52,669 nucleotides of DNA. Source: Lysobacteraceae bacterium. GTDB taxonomy: Bacteria; Pseudomonadota; Gammaproteobacteria; Xanthomonadales; Xanthomonadaceae. Positions 1 to 10,666 of the stretch are shown here, one piece after another. The stretch is taken from positions 1-52,669 of the forward strand of contig JAGXSL010000136.1 of the NCBI GenBank assembly GCA_018333835.1. Reading direction: 5' to 3'. The translations under genes were made by a program, and so were the position numbers. The notes beneath the pieces were generated by a model. The model saw nothing but the letters and a program-made list of their open reading frames with translations. It made no database searches and was not told where the DNA came from. Every line of letters starts with the position of its first letter. The stretch's first letter is position 1.

Positions 1-61
1 CGCGCGGCGCTCGGCTCCTGCCTCGCTGCCGCAGGACGGCCCTCACCGCCGCGGCTCGCCC
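1..61. repeat. 61-bp direct repeat, copy 1 (may extend upstream of the window)
   Basis: CGCGCGGCGCTCGGCTCCTGCCTCGCTGCCGCAGG(A/C)CGGCCCTCACCGCCGCGGCTCGCCC recurs at 368-428 with one mismatch. Confidence 0.9.
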
Positions 62-98
62 ACCAGGCACCGCGCTCGCGATCCGGGCCCGCCGCGTA

Positions 99-299
99 CG
101 ATTCGCGCCGCGCCCGTGGGTCATGGCGGTCGCAGGAAGCGCACAGGGGCGAGTGGCCATCGCTCAGCGATCACTGATCGCTGATGGCCGCGAGCGCCAG
201 CCGCGCTGCGGCTGGCCGGAAAGCGCCGTCCGGCGACTGCGGAGCGGGACGCGTAGCCGTCGCCGGCCGCGACTCCATGGCCCGCGAAGGCAGGCGCGC
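99..299 (+). repeat. Hairpin-rich ~200-bp interspersed repeat, copy A
   Basis: Reverse complement present at 52470-52669: about 7 substitutions and one 1-nt indel, with 147-280 identical by eye. Contains stems 155-189, 196-216 and 259-273. Confidence 0.93.
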
Positions 300-367
300 T
301 CGATAAGGCGAGCCTGTCGGCGGATCGGGCCACCTGCTTTCCGCGCGATCGCCCATCCCTGGGCTCA

Positions 368-428
368 CGCGCGGCGCTCGGCTCCTGCCTCGCTGCCGCA
401 GGCCGGCCCTCACCGCCGCGGCTCGCCC
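368..428. repeat. 61-bp direct repeat, copy 2
   Basis: Matches 1-61 at 60/61 positions by eye. Confidence 0.9.
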
Positions 429-444
429 GCGACGGCGTGCCCGA

Positions 445-843
445 CTATCCGAGTCCGTCCGCCTCGGCCGGATCGACCAGGAAGGCCGCGACCACCGCCC
501 GGCCTTCGGCCGCCAGCACCATGAAGGTCCGTGCCGCGGCGGCGTTGTCCATCACCTCCAGCCCGACGCCGTGGACCAGCACGGCCGCTCGCACGGATGC
601 GGCCGGGAAGCGCAGGCGCGGGCCGGTGCCGAGCAGGATGACCGCCGGCCGCAGGGCCAGCAGCGCGGCGAAATCCTCGGCAGCGAGTTCGTCCACGCGG
701 GCCGGTCGCCAATCCTCCACCAGGGTGCCGGCGTCGAGGAAGAAACTGCGCTCGAGGCGGCGTGCGTTGATCGTGACCCGGCCGGCGGCATCGACCGCCC
801 GCGGCACGTGGCGGAAATCCGGACGTTCCTGCGACAGCGGCAT
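445..843 (-). CDS. Mth938-like domain-containing protein
   Basis: 132-aa [42 protein letters not shown]...VILLGTGPRLRFP, typical of the Mth938/NDUFAF3-like family. Confidence 0.8.
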   Translation of the reverse strand: MPLSQERPDFRHVPRAVDAAGRVTINARRLERSFFLDAGTLVEDWRPARVDELAAEDFAALLALRPAVILLGTGPRLRFPAASVRAAVLVHGVGLEVMDNAAAARTFMVLAAEGRAVVAAFLVDPAEADGLG

Positions 844-855
844 GCCGGCGTGGCC

Positions 856-1158
856 TCAGCGCGGCAGGGCGATCAACGGTTGCTCGGCGCGCGGCCGGTA
901 GAGCACGGCCACGTGGCCGATCCGCGCCACCAGGGCGGCCTGGGTGGCCTCCAGCAACTGGCCGATGGCGAGGTCGCGGGCCTCGCGGTCCTCGGCGGCG
1001 ACCTTGAGCTTGACCAGTTCGTGGATCTCCAGCGCGGCCGCGGTCTCGGCGACCACGCCCCCGGTGATGCCCTTGCCGCCGACCAGCACCACCGGCTTCA
1101 GCGCGTGGGCGAGGCCGCGCAGGTAGCGCTTCTGGGCGGGGTTGAGGTTCGGGGTCAT
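856..1158 (-). CDS. yhbY: Ribosome assembly RNA-binding protein YhbY (CRM domain)
   Basis: LNPAQKRYLRGLAHALKPVVLVGGKGIT...HELVKLKV motif; divergent from rlmE-ftsH, a common arrangement. Confidence 0.93.
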   Translation of the reverse strand: MTPNLNPAQKRYLRGLAHALKPVVLVGGKGITGGVVAETAAALEIHELVKLKVAAEDREARDLAIGQLLEATQAALVARIGHVAVLYRPRAEQPLIALPR

Positions 1159-1247
1159 CGGAAGGTGATCCTGCGGTTCGGGGCGCCGTCCGGGACGGCG
1201 CCGAGGGGCGGGCAGGGTATCATGGGCGTCCGTCCCGGCCCGCCCGC

Positions 1248-1880
1248 ATGACCCGCAGCAAGAGCAGCCAGCGCTGGCTCAAGGAGCACTTCGCCGACCC
1301 CTTCGTGAAGAAGGCCCAGGCCGAGGGCCTGCGCTCGCGCGCGGCCTACAAGCTGGAGGAACTGCTCGAACGTGACCGGTTGCTGAAGCCGGGCATGGTC
1401 GTCGTCGACCTCGGCGCCGCGCCCGGGGGCTGGTCGCAACTGGCCCGCAGGCAACTCGGGGATGGCGGCCGCGTCATCGCCGTCGACCTCCTCGACATGC
1501 CGCCGATCGCCGGCGTCGAGTTCCTTCACGGTGATTTCAGGGAAGCGGAATCACTGTCCAAGCTCGATGCCATGCTGGCGGGGCAGGCGGTGGACCTTGT
1601 GCTTTCCGACATGGCCCCCAACATGAGTGGCGTCGGTGTCACCGACCAGATCCGGGCCATGCACCTCGCGGAACTCGCCCTGGATTTCGTCGATGGCCAC
1701 CTCAAGTCCGGCGGGGCCTTCCTCATCAAGCTGTTCATGGGGACCGGCTTCGACGATTACGTGCGACAACTGCGCGTCCGCTTCGGGCGCGTGGTGATCC
1801 GCAAGCCCGAGGCCTCGCGCAAGCGTTCGGCCGAGGTGTATGCGCTGGCCACGGCCAAGCGCGAAGGACCGATGACATGA
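1248..1880 (+). CDS. rlmE: 23S rRNA 2'-O-ribose methyltransferase RlmE (FtsJ/RrmJ)
   Basis: [34 protein letters not shown]...[15 protein letters not shown]...[11 protein letters not shown]. Confidence 0.97.
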   Translation: MTRSKSSQRWLKEHFADPFVKKAQAEGLRSRAAYKLEELLERDRLLKPGMVVVDLGAAPGGWSQLARRQLGDGGRVIAVDLLDMPPIAGVEFLHGDFREAESLSKLDAMLAGQAVDLVLSDMAPNMSGVGVTDQIRAMHLAELALDFVDGHLKSGGAFLIKLFMGTGFDDYVRQLRVRFGRVVIRKPEASRKRSAEVYALATAKREGPMT

Positions 1881-3781
1881 ACGACCTCGCCCGCAACCTC
1901 CTCCTCTGGCTCGTCGTCGCCATCGTGCTGGCGATGGTGTTCCAGAATTTCTCCGGCGTGGCCACCACCACCCGGGAGGTCAGCTACAACGACTTCATCG
2001 AACAGGTGAAAGCGGGCCGCGTCGAACGGGTGGTCATCGCGCCGAATGGCTTGGAGGTGACCGCCACCCTGACCGACGGCAGCACCCTCATCACCGGCAA
2101 CCCGCGCGACGACCGGCTCAACGACACCTTGCTCGAGCACGGCGTGGTGGTGAACCAGCGCGTGCCCTCGGAGAGCTTCTTCGGCAACCTGCTGCTCAGC
2201 TTGCTGCCGGTGCTGTTGCTGGTCGGCGTCTGGATCTATTTCATGCGCCAGATGCAGCAGGGTGGCGGGCGCGGCGCGATGAGCTTCGGCCGCTCCAAGG
2301 CCAAGCTGATGAGCGAGGACCAGATCAAGGTCACCTTCCAGGACGTCGCCGGCTGCGACGAGGCCAAGGAGGAGGTCGGCGAACTGGTCGAGTTCCTGCG
2401 CGACCCGGCCAAGTTCCAGAAGCTCGGCGGCAAGATCCCGCGCGGCGTGCTGATGGTCGGCCCGCCGGGCACCGGCAAGACCCTGCTCGCCCGCGCCATC
2501 GCCGGCGAGGCCAAGGTGCCGTTCTTCAGCATCTCCGGCTCGGATTTCGTCGAGATGTTCGTCGGCGTCGGCGCCAGCCGCGTCCGCGACATGTTCGAGA
2601 CGGCGAAGAAGCACGCGCCCTGCATCATCTTCATCGACGAGATCGATGCCGTCGGCCGCCATCGCGGCGCCGGCCTCGGCGGCGGCCACGACGAGCGCGA
2701 GCAGACGCTGAACCAGATGCTGGTCGAGATGGACGGCTTCGAGGGCGGCGAGGGCGTGATCGTGATCGCCGCCACCAACCGCCCGGACGTGCTCGACCCG
2801 GCCCTGCTGCGCCCGGGCCGCTTCGACCGCCAGGTGGTCGTCGGCCTGCCCGACGTCAAGGGCCGCGAGCAGATCCTCAAGGTCCACATGCGCAAGGTGC
2901 CGCTGGCCGAGGACGTGGTGGCGATGACCATCGCCCGCGGCACGCCGGGCTTCTCCGGCGCCGACCTCGCCAACCTCGTCAACGAGGCCGCGCTGTTCGC
3001 CGCGCGCGAGAACGCCAAGCTGGTGCGGATGGAGCACTTCGACCGCGCCCGCGACAAGATCCTGATGGGTGCCGAGCGCCGCTCGATGGTGATGAGCGAG
3101 GCCGAGAAGAAGCTGACCGCCTACCACGAGGCCGGGCATGCCATCGTCGGCCGCATCGTCCCCGACCACGACCCGGTCTACAAGGTCACCATCATCCCGC
3201 GCGGCCGCGCGCTCGGCGTCACCATGTACCTGCCGGAAGGCGACCGCTACAGCTACAACAAGGTGCACATCGAGTCGATGCTGTGCTCGCTGTACGGCGG
3301 CCGCGTCGCCGAGGAGCTGATCTTCGGCGCCGACAAGGTCACCACCGGCGCCAGCAACGACATCGAGCGCGCCACCAAGATGGCTCGCAACATGGTCACC
3401 AAGTGGGGCCTGTCCGACGAGCTCGGGCCGATCGCCTACGCCGAGGACGAGGGCGAGGTGTTCCTCGGCCGCAGCGTCTCGCAGACCAAGCACGTCTCCG
3501 ACGACACCGCCCGGCGCATCGACGAGGTGGTCCGCGTCATCCTCGACAAGGCCTACGCGCGGGCCCGCGAGATCCTCACCGAGAACATGGACAAGCTGCA
3601 CCTGATGGCCGAGGCCCTGCTGACCTACGAGACCATCGACGCCAAGCAGATCGACGCGATCATGGAAGGCCGGGTCCCCGGTCCGCCGGCCGATTGGGGC
3701 AAGGCTGGCGACACCCCGCCCAAGGCCGGCGACGGGCCGGCCCCGGGCCTGCCGCTCGGCCCGGCCGCGCCGCAACCCTGA
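1877..3781 (+). CDS. ftsH: ATP-dependent zinc metalloprotease FtsH
   Basis: AAA+ Walker [12 protein letters not shown] region, HEAGH zinc motif; starts within the rlmE stop (ATGA overlap). Confidence 0.98.
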   Translation: MNDLARNLLLWLVVAIVLAMVFQNFSGVATTTREVSYNDFIEQVKAGRVERVVIAPNGLEVTATLTDGSTLITGNPRDDRLNDTLLEHGVVVNQRVPSESFFGNLLLSLLPVLLLVGVWIYFMRQMQQGGGRGAMSFGRSKAKLMSEDQIKVTFQDVAGCDEAKEEVGELVEFLRDPAKFQKLGGKIPRGVLMVGPPGTGKTLLARAIAGEAKVPFFSISGSDFVEMFVGVGASRVRDMFETAKKHAPCIIFIDEIDAVGRHRGAGLGGGHDEREQTLNQMLVEMDGFEGGEGVIVIAATNRPDVLDPALLRPGRFDRQVVVGLPDVKGREQILKVHMRKVPLAEDVVAMTIARGTPGFSGADLANLVNEAALFAARENAKLVRMEHFDRARDKILMGAERRSMVMSEAEKKLTAYHEAGHAIVGRIVPDHDPVYKVTIIPRGRALGVTMYLPEGDRYSYNKVHIESMLCSLYGGRVAEELIFGADKVTTGASNDIERATKMARNMVTKWGLSDELGPIAYAEDEGEVFLGRSVSQTKHVSDDTARRIDEVVRVILDKAYARAREILTENMDKLHLMAEALLTYETIDAKQIDAIMEGRVPGPPADWGKAGDTPPKAGDGPAPGLPLGPAAPQP

Positions 3782-3827
3782 GTCCGGGCCGGCGCTCCCC
3801 GGCCGGCCCCGTTCCCGCCCCGCGCGC

Positions 3828-4724
3828 GTGTTCGAACTCGCCCCGACCCTGCATTGCGGGCCCCACCGGCTGGTGCTCGACCGCCCGCGGGTGATGGGCA
3901 TCGTCAACGTCACGCCGGACTCGTTCGCCGACGGCGGCCACCACGCCAGCGCCGAGGCCGCCGTGGCGCATGCGCTCCGGCTGGTGGAGGAGGGCGCCGA
4001 TTTGCTTGATGTCGGCGGCGAATCGACCCGGCCCGGCGCGGCGCCGGTCGACGAGGCCACGGAACTCGCCCGCGTGTTGCCGGTCATCGAGGCACTGGCG
4101 GCCCGGGTGGCGGTGCCGGTCGGCGTCGATACCCGCAAGCCCGCGGTCATGCGCGCGGCACTGGCCGCCGGCGCCAGCTTCGTCAACGACGTCAACGCCC
4201 TGCGCGCCGAAGGCGCCCTCGAAGCCGTGGCGGCGTCGCAGGCGGCCGTCGTGCTGATGCACATGGCCGGCGAGCCGGCGAGCATGCAGCAGGCCCCGCA
4301 CTACGGCGACGTGGTCGGCGAGGTGCACCGGTTCCTCACCGAGCGCGTGTTCGCCTGCGAGATGGCCGGCATCGACAAGCGCCGCATCGCCATCGATCCC
4401 GGCTTCGGCTTCGGCAAGACGCTCGACCACAACCTGGCCCTGCTCGCCCAGCTGGAGCGCTTCACGGAGATCGGCGTGCCGGTGCTCGCGGGCTTGTCGC
4501 GGAAGTCCAGCCTCGGCGAGATCACCGGCCGCGCGGTCGCCGACCGCTTACCCGCTTCGCTGGCCGCCCACCTCGTCGCCGTGCGGAACGGTGCCGCCAT
4601 CGTCCGCGTGCACGACGTCGCCGCCACGGTGGATGCGCTCAAGGTCTGGCAGGCGGTCGCGGCGGTGCCGGTGCCGAAAGACAAGACCACCGGGCCGGCG
4701 ATCCGTTGGCCGGACGAGGACTGA
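3828..4724 (+). CDS. folP: Dihydropteroate synthase
   Basis: [34 protein letters not shown] motifs; GTG start. Confidence 0.96.
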   Translation: MFELAPTLHCGPHRLVLDRPRVMGIVNVTPDSFADGGHHASAEAAVAHALRLVEEGADLLDVGGESTRPGAAPVDEATELARVLPVIEALAARVAVPVGVDTRKPAVMRAALAAGASFVNDVNALRAEGALEAVAASQAAVVLMHMAGEPASMQQAPHYGDVVGEVHRFLTERVFACEMAGIDKRRIAIDPGFGFGKTLDHNLALLAQLERFTEIGVPVLAGLSRKSSLGEITGRAVADRLPASLAAHLVAVRNGAAIVRVHDVAATVDALKVWQAVAAVPVPKDKTTGPAIRWPDED

Positions 4725-4741
4725 CCGGCACCGGGGTGCCC

Positions 4742-5821
4742 TCAGCCCGTCGCCCGCGCCGCCCGGAAGGCCTCGATGCGCGGGTGGATGACCCGGAACC
4801 ACAGCGGCGGCAGCAGCGCCAGCACGAACATCGCCGCGTAGCCCCCGGGCAGCTGCGGGCTGTCGGGATGGTGGCGCAGGATCGCGTAGGGTCGCTTCGG
4901 GTAGGCGTGGTGGTCGCTGTGGCGCTGCAACTGGAACAGCATCAGGTTGGAGAGCCGGTAGTCGCTGTTCCAGCTGTGCAGGTGCGTGGTGCGCTCGTAG
5001 CGGCCGTCGGGGAGCTTGCGGCGCTCGAGGCCGTAGTGCTCGATGTAGTTGATGACTTCCAGCGAGCCGGCGGCGAACAGGCCCTGCAGCAGGAAGAACA
5101 GCAGGCCCGTCGCCCCGAGCCAGGCCGTCATCGCCGCCGCCATCGCCAGCCAGACGGCGGTCCAGCCGAGGAGTTCGTTGCGCCAGTGCCACGCCGGCAG
5201 GCCGAGGCGCGCGAGGCGCTGGGCCTCCAGTTTCCATGCATTCACGGTGTTGCGGAGAAGGGCGCGCGGCAGGAAGTGCCAGACGCTCTGGCCGTAGCGG
5301 GCGCTCGAAGCGTCCTCCGGCGTCGAGACGTGGACGTGGTGGCCGCGGACGTGCTCGACCTTGAAGCCGTGGTAGCCCACCGAGGCGAGCAGCAGGCCGC
5401 CGACGGCCTGCTCGAAGCGGTCGTCCTTGTGGATCAGCTCGTGCGCGGTGTTGATGGCGAGTACGCCGCCGACCACGCCCTGCGAGAGCAGCCAGCCGGC
5501 CATGCCCGCCCCGCCGAGGTCGGCCTGCACGAACCACCAGCCGCTCCAGGCCAGCACGGCGAGGTGCACCGGCAGGGCCAGCACGGTGAGGCCGCGGAAC
5601 CAGCGCGACCGAGCGAAGGCGCGCTCCTGCTCCGGTGGCACGTTGGCGCTGTCGTGGCCGAGCGCGTAGTCGGCGAGTGGCAGCAGCACGAACAGCGCGA
5701 ACAGCGGGAACCAGGCGGCGAGGTCCGGCGGCAGCGTGCCGGCGGCCAGCCACGCGGCGGCGGGCAGGGTGGCGGGGATCAGGAAGACCAGCAGGAAGCC
5801 GAAGGCCTTGAGGCGCGACAT
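4742..5821 (-). CDS. alkB: AlkB-type alkane 1-monooxygenase / membrane fatty-acid hydroxylase
   Basis: His motifs [25 protein letters not shown] and the AlkB signature NYIEHYGL. Confidence 0.88.
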   Translation of the reverse strand: MSRLKAFGFLLVFLIPATLPAAAWLAAGTLPPDLAAWFPLFALFVLLPLADYALGHDSANVPPEQERAFARSRWFRGLTVLALPVHLAVLAWSGWWFVQADLGGAGMAGWLLSQGVVGGVLAINTAHELIHKDDRFEQAVGGLLLASVGYHGFKVEHVRGHHVHVSTPEDASSARYGQSVWHFLPRALLRNTVNAWKLEAQRLARLGLPAWHWRNELLGWTAVWLAMAAAMTAWLGATGLLFFLLQGLFAAGSLEVINYIEHYGLERRKLPDGRYERTTHLHSWNSDYRLSNLMLFQLQRHSDHHAYPKRPYAILRHHPDSPQLPGGYAAMFVLALLPPLWFRVIHPRIEAFRAARATG

Positions 5822-5938
5822 GGCGGGCTCCGGAGGCGGCGTCGGGGACGATGCGACGAATCTACGCCCGCCCCCGGCCCGGCGGCAACGCTGGCGCGTG
5901 CGCCGCCCGTGAAGGCCGTGCCGCTATGCTTCGCGCCG

Positions 5939-6922
5939 ATGCCGCACGCCCTCGCCTCGCCGCCCGCCGATCCCCGCAGTGACCGCCGTCCGCTCGCCGT
6001 CGCCGTGATGGGGCCGACCGCCTCAGGCAAGACCGATTTCGCCGCCGACTGGGCCGAGCGCCTCGGTACCGCCATCGTCAGCGTCGATTCGGCGCTGGTG
6101 TACCGGCGCATGGACATCGGCAGCGCCAAGCCCGATGCCGCGACCTTGGCCCGTGCCCCGCACCTCCTCCTCGACCTGCGCGAGCCGCACGAACCGTATT
6201 CGGCTGCCGAGTTCGCCCGCGACGCCCGGCGTGCAATGGACGCGCTGGCGGCCCGTGGCCTCGTGCCGCTGCTGGTCGGCGGCACCGGCCTCTACTTCAA
6301 GGCCCTGCTGGAGGGGCTGGCCGAACTGCCGGAGTCGGACCCGGCGACCCGTGCCGTCCTGCAAGCCGAACTGGCCGAACGCGGCCTGCCGGCCCTGCAC
6401 GCCGAATTGCGCGCCATCGACCCGGTGGCGGCCGCACGCATCCAGCCCGGCGACCCCCAGCGCACGCTGCGGGCGCTGGAGGTGTTCCGCCTGAGCGGCC
6501 GCCCGATCAGCGAATGGCAGGCGCAGGGCACCGGCCCGCGGCCGCCGTTCCCGTTCCGCGTCCTCAAGCTGGTGCTGGCCCCGACCGAGCGCACCGTGCT
6601 GCACGAGCGCATCGCCCGGCGCTTCCGGGCGATGCTCGAGGCCGGCTTCCTCGACGAGGTGCGGGCACTGCGGGCCGACCCGCGCCTGCACCCCGAGCTG
6701 CCGTCGATGCGCGCGGTCGGCTACCGGCAGGCCTGGCGGCACCTCGACGGCGCGATCGACCACGCCGCCTTCGTCGAGCAGGGCATCGCCGCCACGCGGC
6801 ACCTGGCCAAGCGCCAGCTCACCTGGCTGCGCGGCGAGCAGGCCGCGCTGTGGTTCGACCCCATCGCCGCGCGTCCGGCGCTGGATCGCGCGCTGCGCGC
6901 CTTCCTCGGCACCGGCGCCTGA
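5939..6922 (+). CDS. miaA: tRNA dimethylallyltransferase MiaA
   Basis: [45 protein letters not shown]; in frame within the longer listed ORF 4706-6922, whose 5' part is antisense to alkB. Confidence 0.96.
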   Translation: MPHALASPPADPRSDRRPLAVAVMGPTASGKTDFAADWAERLGTAIVSVDSALVYRRMDIGSAKPDAATLARAPHLLLDLREPHEPYSAAEFARDARRAMDALAARGLVPLLVGGTGLYFKALLEGLAELPESDPATRAVLQAELAERGLPALHAELRAIDPVAAARIQPGDPQRTLRALEVFRLSGRPISEWQAQGTGPRPPFPFRVLKLVLAPTERTVLHERIARRFRAMLEAGFLDEVRALRADPRLHPELPSMRAVGYRQAWRHLDGAIDHAAFVEQGIAATRHLAKRQLTWLRGEQAALWFDPIAARPALDRALRAFLGTGA

Positions 6923-7013
6923 AAACCACCGCCGCGCGACGGCACGCTCGCACGAGGACGGCGCGCGGGCTACGATGCGCCTCCCGAGAAGAACAAGCGC
7001 CGCCGGACCCCCC

Positions 7014-7310
7014 ATGTCGAAAGGCCAGAGCCTGCAGGACCCCTTCCTCAACGCCTTGCGGCGCGAGCGCATCCCGGTGTCGATCTACCTCGTCAACGGC
7101 ATCAAGCTGCAGGGCACGATCGAGAGCTTCGACCAGTTCGTGGTGCTGCTGCGCAGCACGGTCAGCCAGATGGTCTACAAGCACGCCATCTCGACGGTGG
7201 TGCCTTCGCGCAATGTCCGCATCGGCCCCGGTGGTGGCCAGGTCCTGGCCGCGGGCGAGGCCGTCGGCGAGGAGGCGGGCGACGAGGCCGCCGGGGAGCG
7301 CACCGACTGA
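7014..7310 (+). CDS. hfq: RNA chaperone Hfq
   Basis: [64 protein letters not shown]. Confidence 0.98.
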   Translation: MSKGQSLQDPFLNALRRERIPVSIYLVNGIKLQGTIESFDQFVVLLRSTVSQMVYKHAISTVVPSRNVRIGPGGGQVLAAGEAVGEEAGDEAAGERTD

Positions 7311-7336
7311 ACGCCACCCCGGGCCGCGAACGCGCC

Positions 7337-8611
7337 TTGCTGGTCCAGCCGCAGGCCCCGGGCCGCCGCGACCCGGCCCTGCTGGCCGAGTTCACCGAAC
7401 TGGCACGCTCGGCCGGCGCCGAGGTGCTGGAGGTGGTCGAGGCCCGGCTGGAGCGCCCGAACGCCAGCCATTACCTCGGCACCGGCAAGGTCGAAGAGCT
7501 GAAGGGCCTGTGCGCGGCGGCGGCGGTCGACCTGGTGCTGGTGAATGCGCGCCTGAGCCCGGTGCAGGAGCGCAACCTCGCCGACCAACTCGGCTGCCGG
7601 GTGGTGGACCGGGTCGGGCTCATCCTCGACCTGTTCGCCCAGCGCGCTGCCAGCGCCGACGGCAAGCTGCAGGTCGAACTGGCGCAGTTGAAGCACCAGG
7701 CCACCCGGCTGGTCGGCAAGGGCAAGGGCATGGACGGCCAGCGCGGCGGTGCCATCGGCCTGCGCGGCCCCGGCGAGACCGCGCTGGAGACCGACCGCCG
7801 CCTGATCCGGGCGCGGATCGAGGCGCTGGAGCAGCGCCTGCGCCGGCTCGACGTGCAGCGCGCGCAGATGCGCCGCGCCCGCGAGCGCAACGCGCTGCCG
7901 AGGATCGCCCTGGTCGGCTACACCAATGCCGGCAAGTCCACGCTCTTCAACGCCCTGACCGGCAGCGGCGTCTACGCCGCCGACCGGCTGTTCGCCACGC
8001 TCGACCCGACCGTGCGGCGGATCGAGGGCCAGGCCGGCGGCCCGCTGCTGCTGTCCGACACCGTGGGCTTCGTCCGCGACCTGCCGCATGACCTGGTCGC
8101 CGCCTTCCGTTCGACCTTGGCCGAGGCCCGCGAGGCCGACCTGCTGCTGCACGTCGTCGATGTCGCCGATCCCGAGCGCGAGGCGCAGGTCGCCGCGGTC
8201 GATGCGGTGCTGGCCGAGATCGGCGCCGGCGCGATCCCGCAATGGCGGGTCCACAACAAGATCGACCTCGTCGAGGGCCTGGCGCCGCGTTGCGAACCGG
8301 CCACCGACGGCGGTTGGCGCGTCTTCGTCTCGGCCCGCGAGGGCCTCGGCCTCGACGCCCTGCGGGCCGCCTTGGCCGGGCATTTCGCCGAATCCGTGCT
8401 GGAGGCCGAGATCCACCTGGCCCCCGCCGACGGCCGCCTGCGCGCCCGCCTGCATGCCGAAGGCGCGGTCTCCGCCGAGGCTCCGGGCGGCGATGGCGGC
8501 TGGGTGCTGGGGCTGCGCCTGCCGCGCCGCGCCGCCGAACGCCTGGCCGCCGAGCCTGGTGGCCAGCCGCTTCACACCCTCTTGCTTGTTCCCCCTTCCG
8601 CCCCTACCTAG
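7337..8611 (+). CDS. hflX: GTPase HflX (start codon uncertain; TTG at 7337 or further upstream)
   Basis: GPGETALETDRRLI, VGYTNAGKSTLFNAL, SDTVGFVRDLPH. Confidence 0.95.
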   Translation: MLVQPQAPGRRDPALLAEFTELARSAGAEVLEVVEARLERPNASHYLGTGKVEELKGLCAAAAVDLVLVNARLSPVQERNLADQLGCRVVDRVGLILDLFAQRAASADGKLQVELAQLKHQATRLVGKGKGMDGQRGGAIGLRGPGETALETDRRLIRARIEALEQRLRRLDVQRAQMRRARERNALPRIALVGYTNAGKSTLFNALTGSGVYAADRLFATLDPTVRRIEGQAGGPLLLSDTVGFVRDLPHDLVAAFRSTLAEAREADLLLHVVDVADPEREAQVAAVDAVLAEIGAGAIPQWRVHNKIDLVEGLAPRCEPATDGGWRVFVSAREGLGLDALRAALAGHFAESVLEAEIHLAPADGRLRARLHAEGAVSAEAPGGDGGWVLGLRLPRRAAERLAAEPGGQPLHTLLLVPPSAPT

Positions 8612-8614
8612 AAT
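8586..8614 (+). promoter_or_regulatory. Candidate sigma70-type promoter upstream of hflK
   Basis: TTGTTC (8586-8591), 17-nt spacer, TAGAAT (8609-8614), about 43 nt before the hflK ATG. Confidence 0.4.
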
Positions 8615-8657
8615 CACGGACCCGCGTTTCCCGCGCGGGCCTTTCGCTGGAGCCCCC

Positions 8658-9764
8658 ATGGCCTGGAACCAACCCGGAAACCGCGGCAACGACCCCTGGC
8701 GCGGCAAGGACCCGAACCGCGAGGTGCAGGCCTTCGTCGAACGCCTGCGCGGCATGTTCGGCGGTGGTTCCGGTTCCGGCGGCGGGCGCCCCGGCGAGGC
8801 CTTCAACCCGCTCTACCTGGTCGTCGGCCTGCTGGTGGTCTGGCTGCTGTTCAGCTCGTTCCGGCTGATCGACGAACGCGAGCGCGGCGTGGTGCTGCGC
8901 TTCGGCGAGTTCAACCGGATGATGGAACCCGGCCCCAACCTGAAGCTGCCCTGGCCGTTCGAGACGGTGTTCGTCGTGCAGGCCCAGCAGGTGATGGCCG
9001 AGAGCGCGCAGATGCTGGTGCTGACCCGCGACGAGAACCTGGTCGAGATCGGCTACAACGTGCAGTTCCAGATCATCGACCCCGAGCGCTACCTGTTCGG
9101 CACCCGCGGCGCCGAGGACCTGCTCCGGCAGATCACCGAGAGCGCGGTGCGCGAGGCGATCGGCAATGTCGACCTCGACACCGCCCTGAACCGCCGCGAC
9201 ACCCTCACGCCGCAGATCCGCGAGTTGGTGCAGGGCGCGCTCGACCGCTTCGGCACCGGGCTCGCCGTGACCCAACTCGGCCTGCCGGTGGCGGCGCCAC
9301 CGGCCCCGGTCAAGGCGGCCTTCGACGACGTGATCGCCGCCGAGCAGGACGCCCAGCGCTTCCAGAACGAAGCCCAGGCCTACGAAGGCCAGGTGGTGCC
9401 CGAGGCCCGCGGCCAAGCCTCGCGCATCCTGGCCGCGGCGCAGGGCCACCGCGACGCGGTGATCGCCCGCGCCGAGGGCGAGGCCGCGCGCTTCGCCCTG
9501 CTGCTCGACGAGTACGAGCGCTCCCCGCAGGTCGTCCGCCAGCGCCTCTACCTGGAGACCATGCAGGAAGTGATGACGCGCAACCCGCGCGTGCTGCTCG
9601 GCAGCCAGGGCAACACCCTGCTGCTGCAGATGCCCGGTGGCGCCGCCGCTCCGCCCGCGCCGGTGGTCGCCCAGGCCGCCGCGCAGGCCCAGGCCGCCGC
9701 CGCCACCGAAACGCCACGTCCGCCGCGCGCCGCCGAGCGCCCGGTCCGCGAGGGGAGCCGCTGA
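8658..9764 (+). CDS. hflK: FtsH protease modulator HflK
   Basis: MAWNQPGNRGNDPWRGKDPN..., SPFH domain, IDERERGVVLRFGEF. Confidence 0.96.
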   Translation: MAWNQPGNRGNDPWRGKDPNREVQAFVERLRGMFGGGSGSGGGRPGEAFNPLYLVVGLLVVWLLFSSFRLIDERERGVVLRFGEFNRMMEPGPNLKLPWPFETVFVVQAQQVMAESAQMLVLTRDENLVEIGYNVQFQIIDPERYLFGTRGAEDLLRQITESAVREAIGNVDLDTALNRRDTLTPQIRELVQGALDRFGTGLAVTQLGLPVAAPPAPVKAAFDDVIAAEQDAQRFQNEAQAYEGQVVPEARGQASRILAAAQGHRDAVIARAEGEAARFALLLDEYERSPQVVRQRLYLETMQEVMTRNPRVLLGSQGNTLLLQMPGGAAAPPAPVVAQAAAQAQAAAATETPRPPRAAERPVREGSR

Positions 9765-10657
9765 TGATCCGCCACCTGCCCAACCTGCTGATGGGGATCG
9801 CCCTGCTGGTCCTGCTGGCCAGCGGCACCCTGTTCACCGTCAACCAGGGCCAGACCGCCATCGTCCTGCGCCTCGGCGAGGTCGTCCGCGAGGACGTCCA
9901 GCCCGGCCTGCGCTTCAAGATGCCGCTGATCGACAACGTGCTGACCTTCGACCGCCGCCTGCTCACCATGACGGCCGAGAACAAGCGCTACCTCACCTCC
10001 GAGCAGCAGGACGTGCAGGTCGACTACTTCGTGGTCTGGCGCATCGCCGACGTGGCCCAGTACTACCGGGCCGCCGGTGGCGGCGTCGAGGCGCAGGCCG
10101 TCAATCGGCTTTCTCCAATCGTCGAGGACGCCCTGCGCAACCTGATCAACCGCAGCACCCTGCGCGAGCTCGCCGAGGCCGGGCGCGACGACGTCACCAA
10201 CCAGTTGCTCGCGCAGATCAACCGCGGCGCCGCCACGCTCGGCATCGAGGTCTCGGACGTGCGGATCAAGCGCATCGACCTGCCGGACGACGGCGTCGCC
10301 GGCGCCGATTCGGTGCTCGACCGCGTCTACAACCGGATGCGCACCAACCGCCACGAGGTCGCCACCCGCACCCGTGCCGAGGGCCAGGAGCGCGCCGAGC
10401 TGATCCGTGCCAATGCCGACAAGCAGCGCCAGGTCATCCTCGCCAACGCCGAGCGCGAGGCGGCCAAGATCCGCGGCGAGGGCGACGCCCGCGCCGCCGC
10501 CATCTTCGCCGCCGTGCACGGCCGCGACCCGGAGTTCTTCGCCTTCCACCGCAGCCTCGAGGCCTACCGGATGTCGCTGGCCGACGGCCAGACCACCCTG
10601 ATCCTCGATCCCGAGTCGGAGTTCTTCCGGCACTTCGAGCAGTACCGCTCGCGCTGA
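9764..10657 (+). CDS. hflC: FtsH protease modulator HflC
   Basis: SPFH domain, FTVNQGQTAIVLRLGEV; immediately downstream of hflK. Confidence 0.96.
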   Translation: MIRHLPNLLMGIALLVLLASGTLFTVNQGQTAIVLRLGEVVREDVQPGLRFKMPLIDNVLTFDRRLLTMTAENKRYLTSEQQDVQVDYFVVWRIADVAQYYRAAGGGVEAQAVNRLSPIVEDALRNLINRSTLRELAEAGRDDVTNQLLAQINRGAATLGIEVSDVRIKRIDLPDDGVAGADSVLDRVYNRMRTNRHEVATRTRAEGQERAELIRANADKQRQVILANAEREAAKIRGEGDARAAAIFAAVHGRDPEFFAFHRSLEAYRMSLADGQTTLILDPESEFFRHFEQYRSR

Positions 10658-10666
10658 GGCCGGGGC

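Noticed and set aside
3785-3808. GGGCCGG...GGCCGGCCC inverted repeat between ftsH and folP as a terminator
   Set aside because: No U-tract, and GC-rich inverted repeats of this kind are expected by chance here. The genes may well be co-transcribed.
1757-4285. 842-aa minus-strand ORF
   Set aside because: Antisense shadow of rlmE/ftsH/folP. The sense genes have clear conserved motifs.
4706-5938. N-terminal extension of the miaA ORF
   Set aside because: Antisense to alkB. MiaA homology begins at the ATG at 5939.
8617-8645. CCCGCG...CGCGGG hairpin between hflX and hflK as a terminator
   Set aside because: It lies downstream of a candidate hflK promoter and lacks a proper U-tract; weak evidence.
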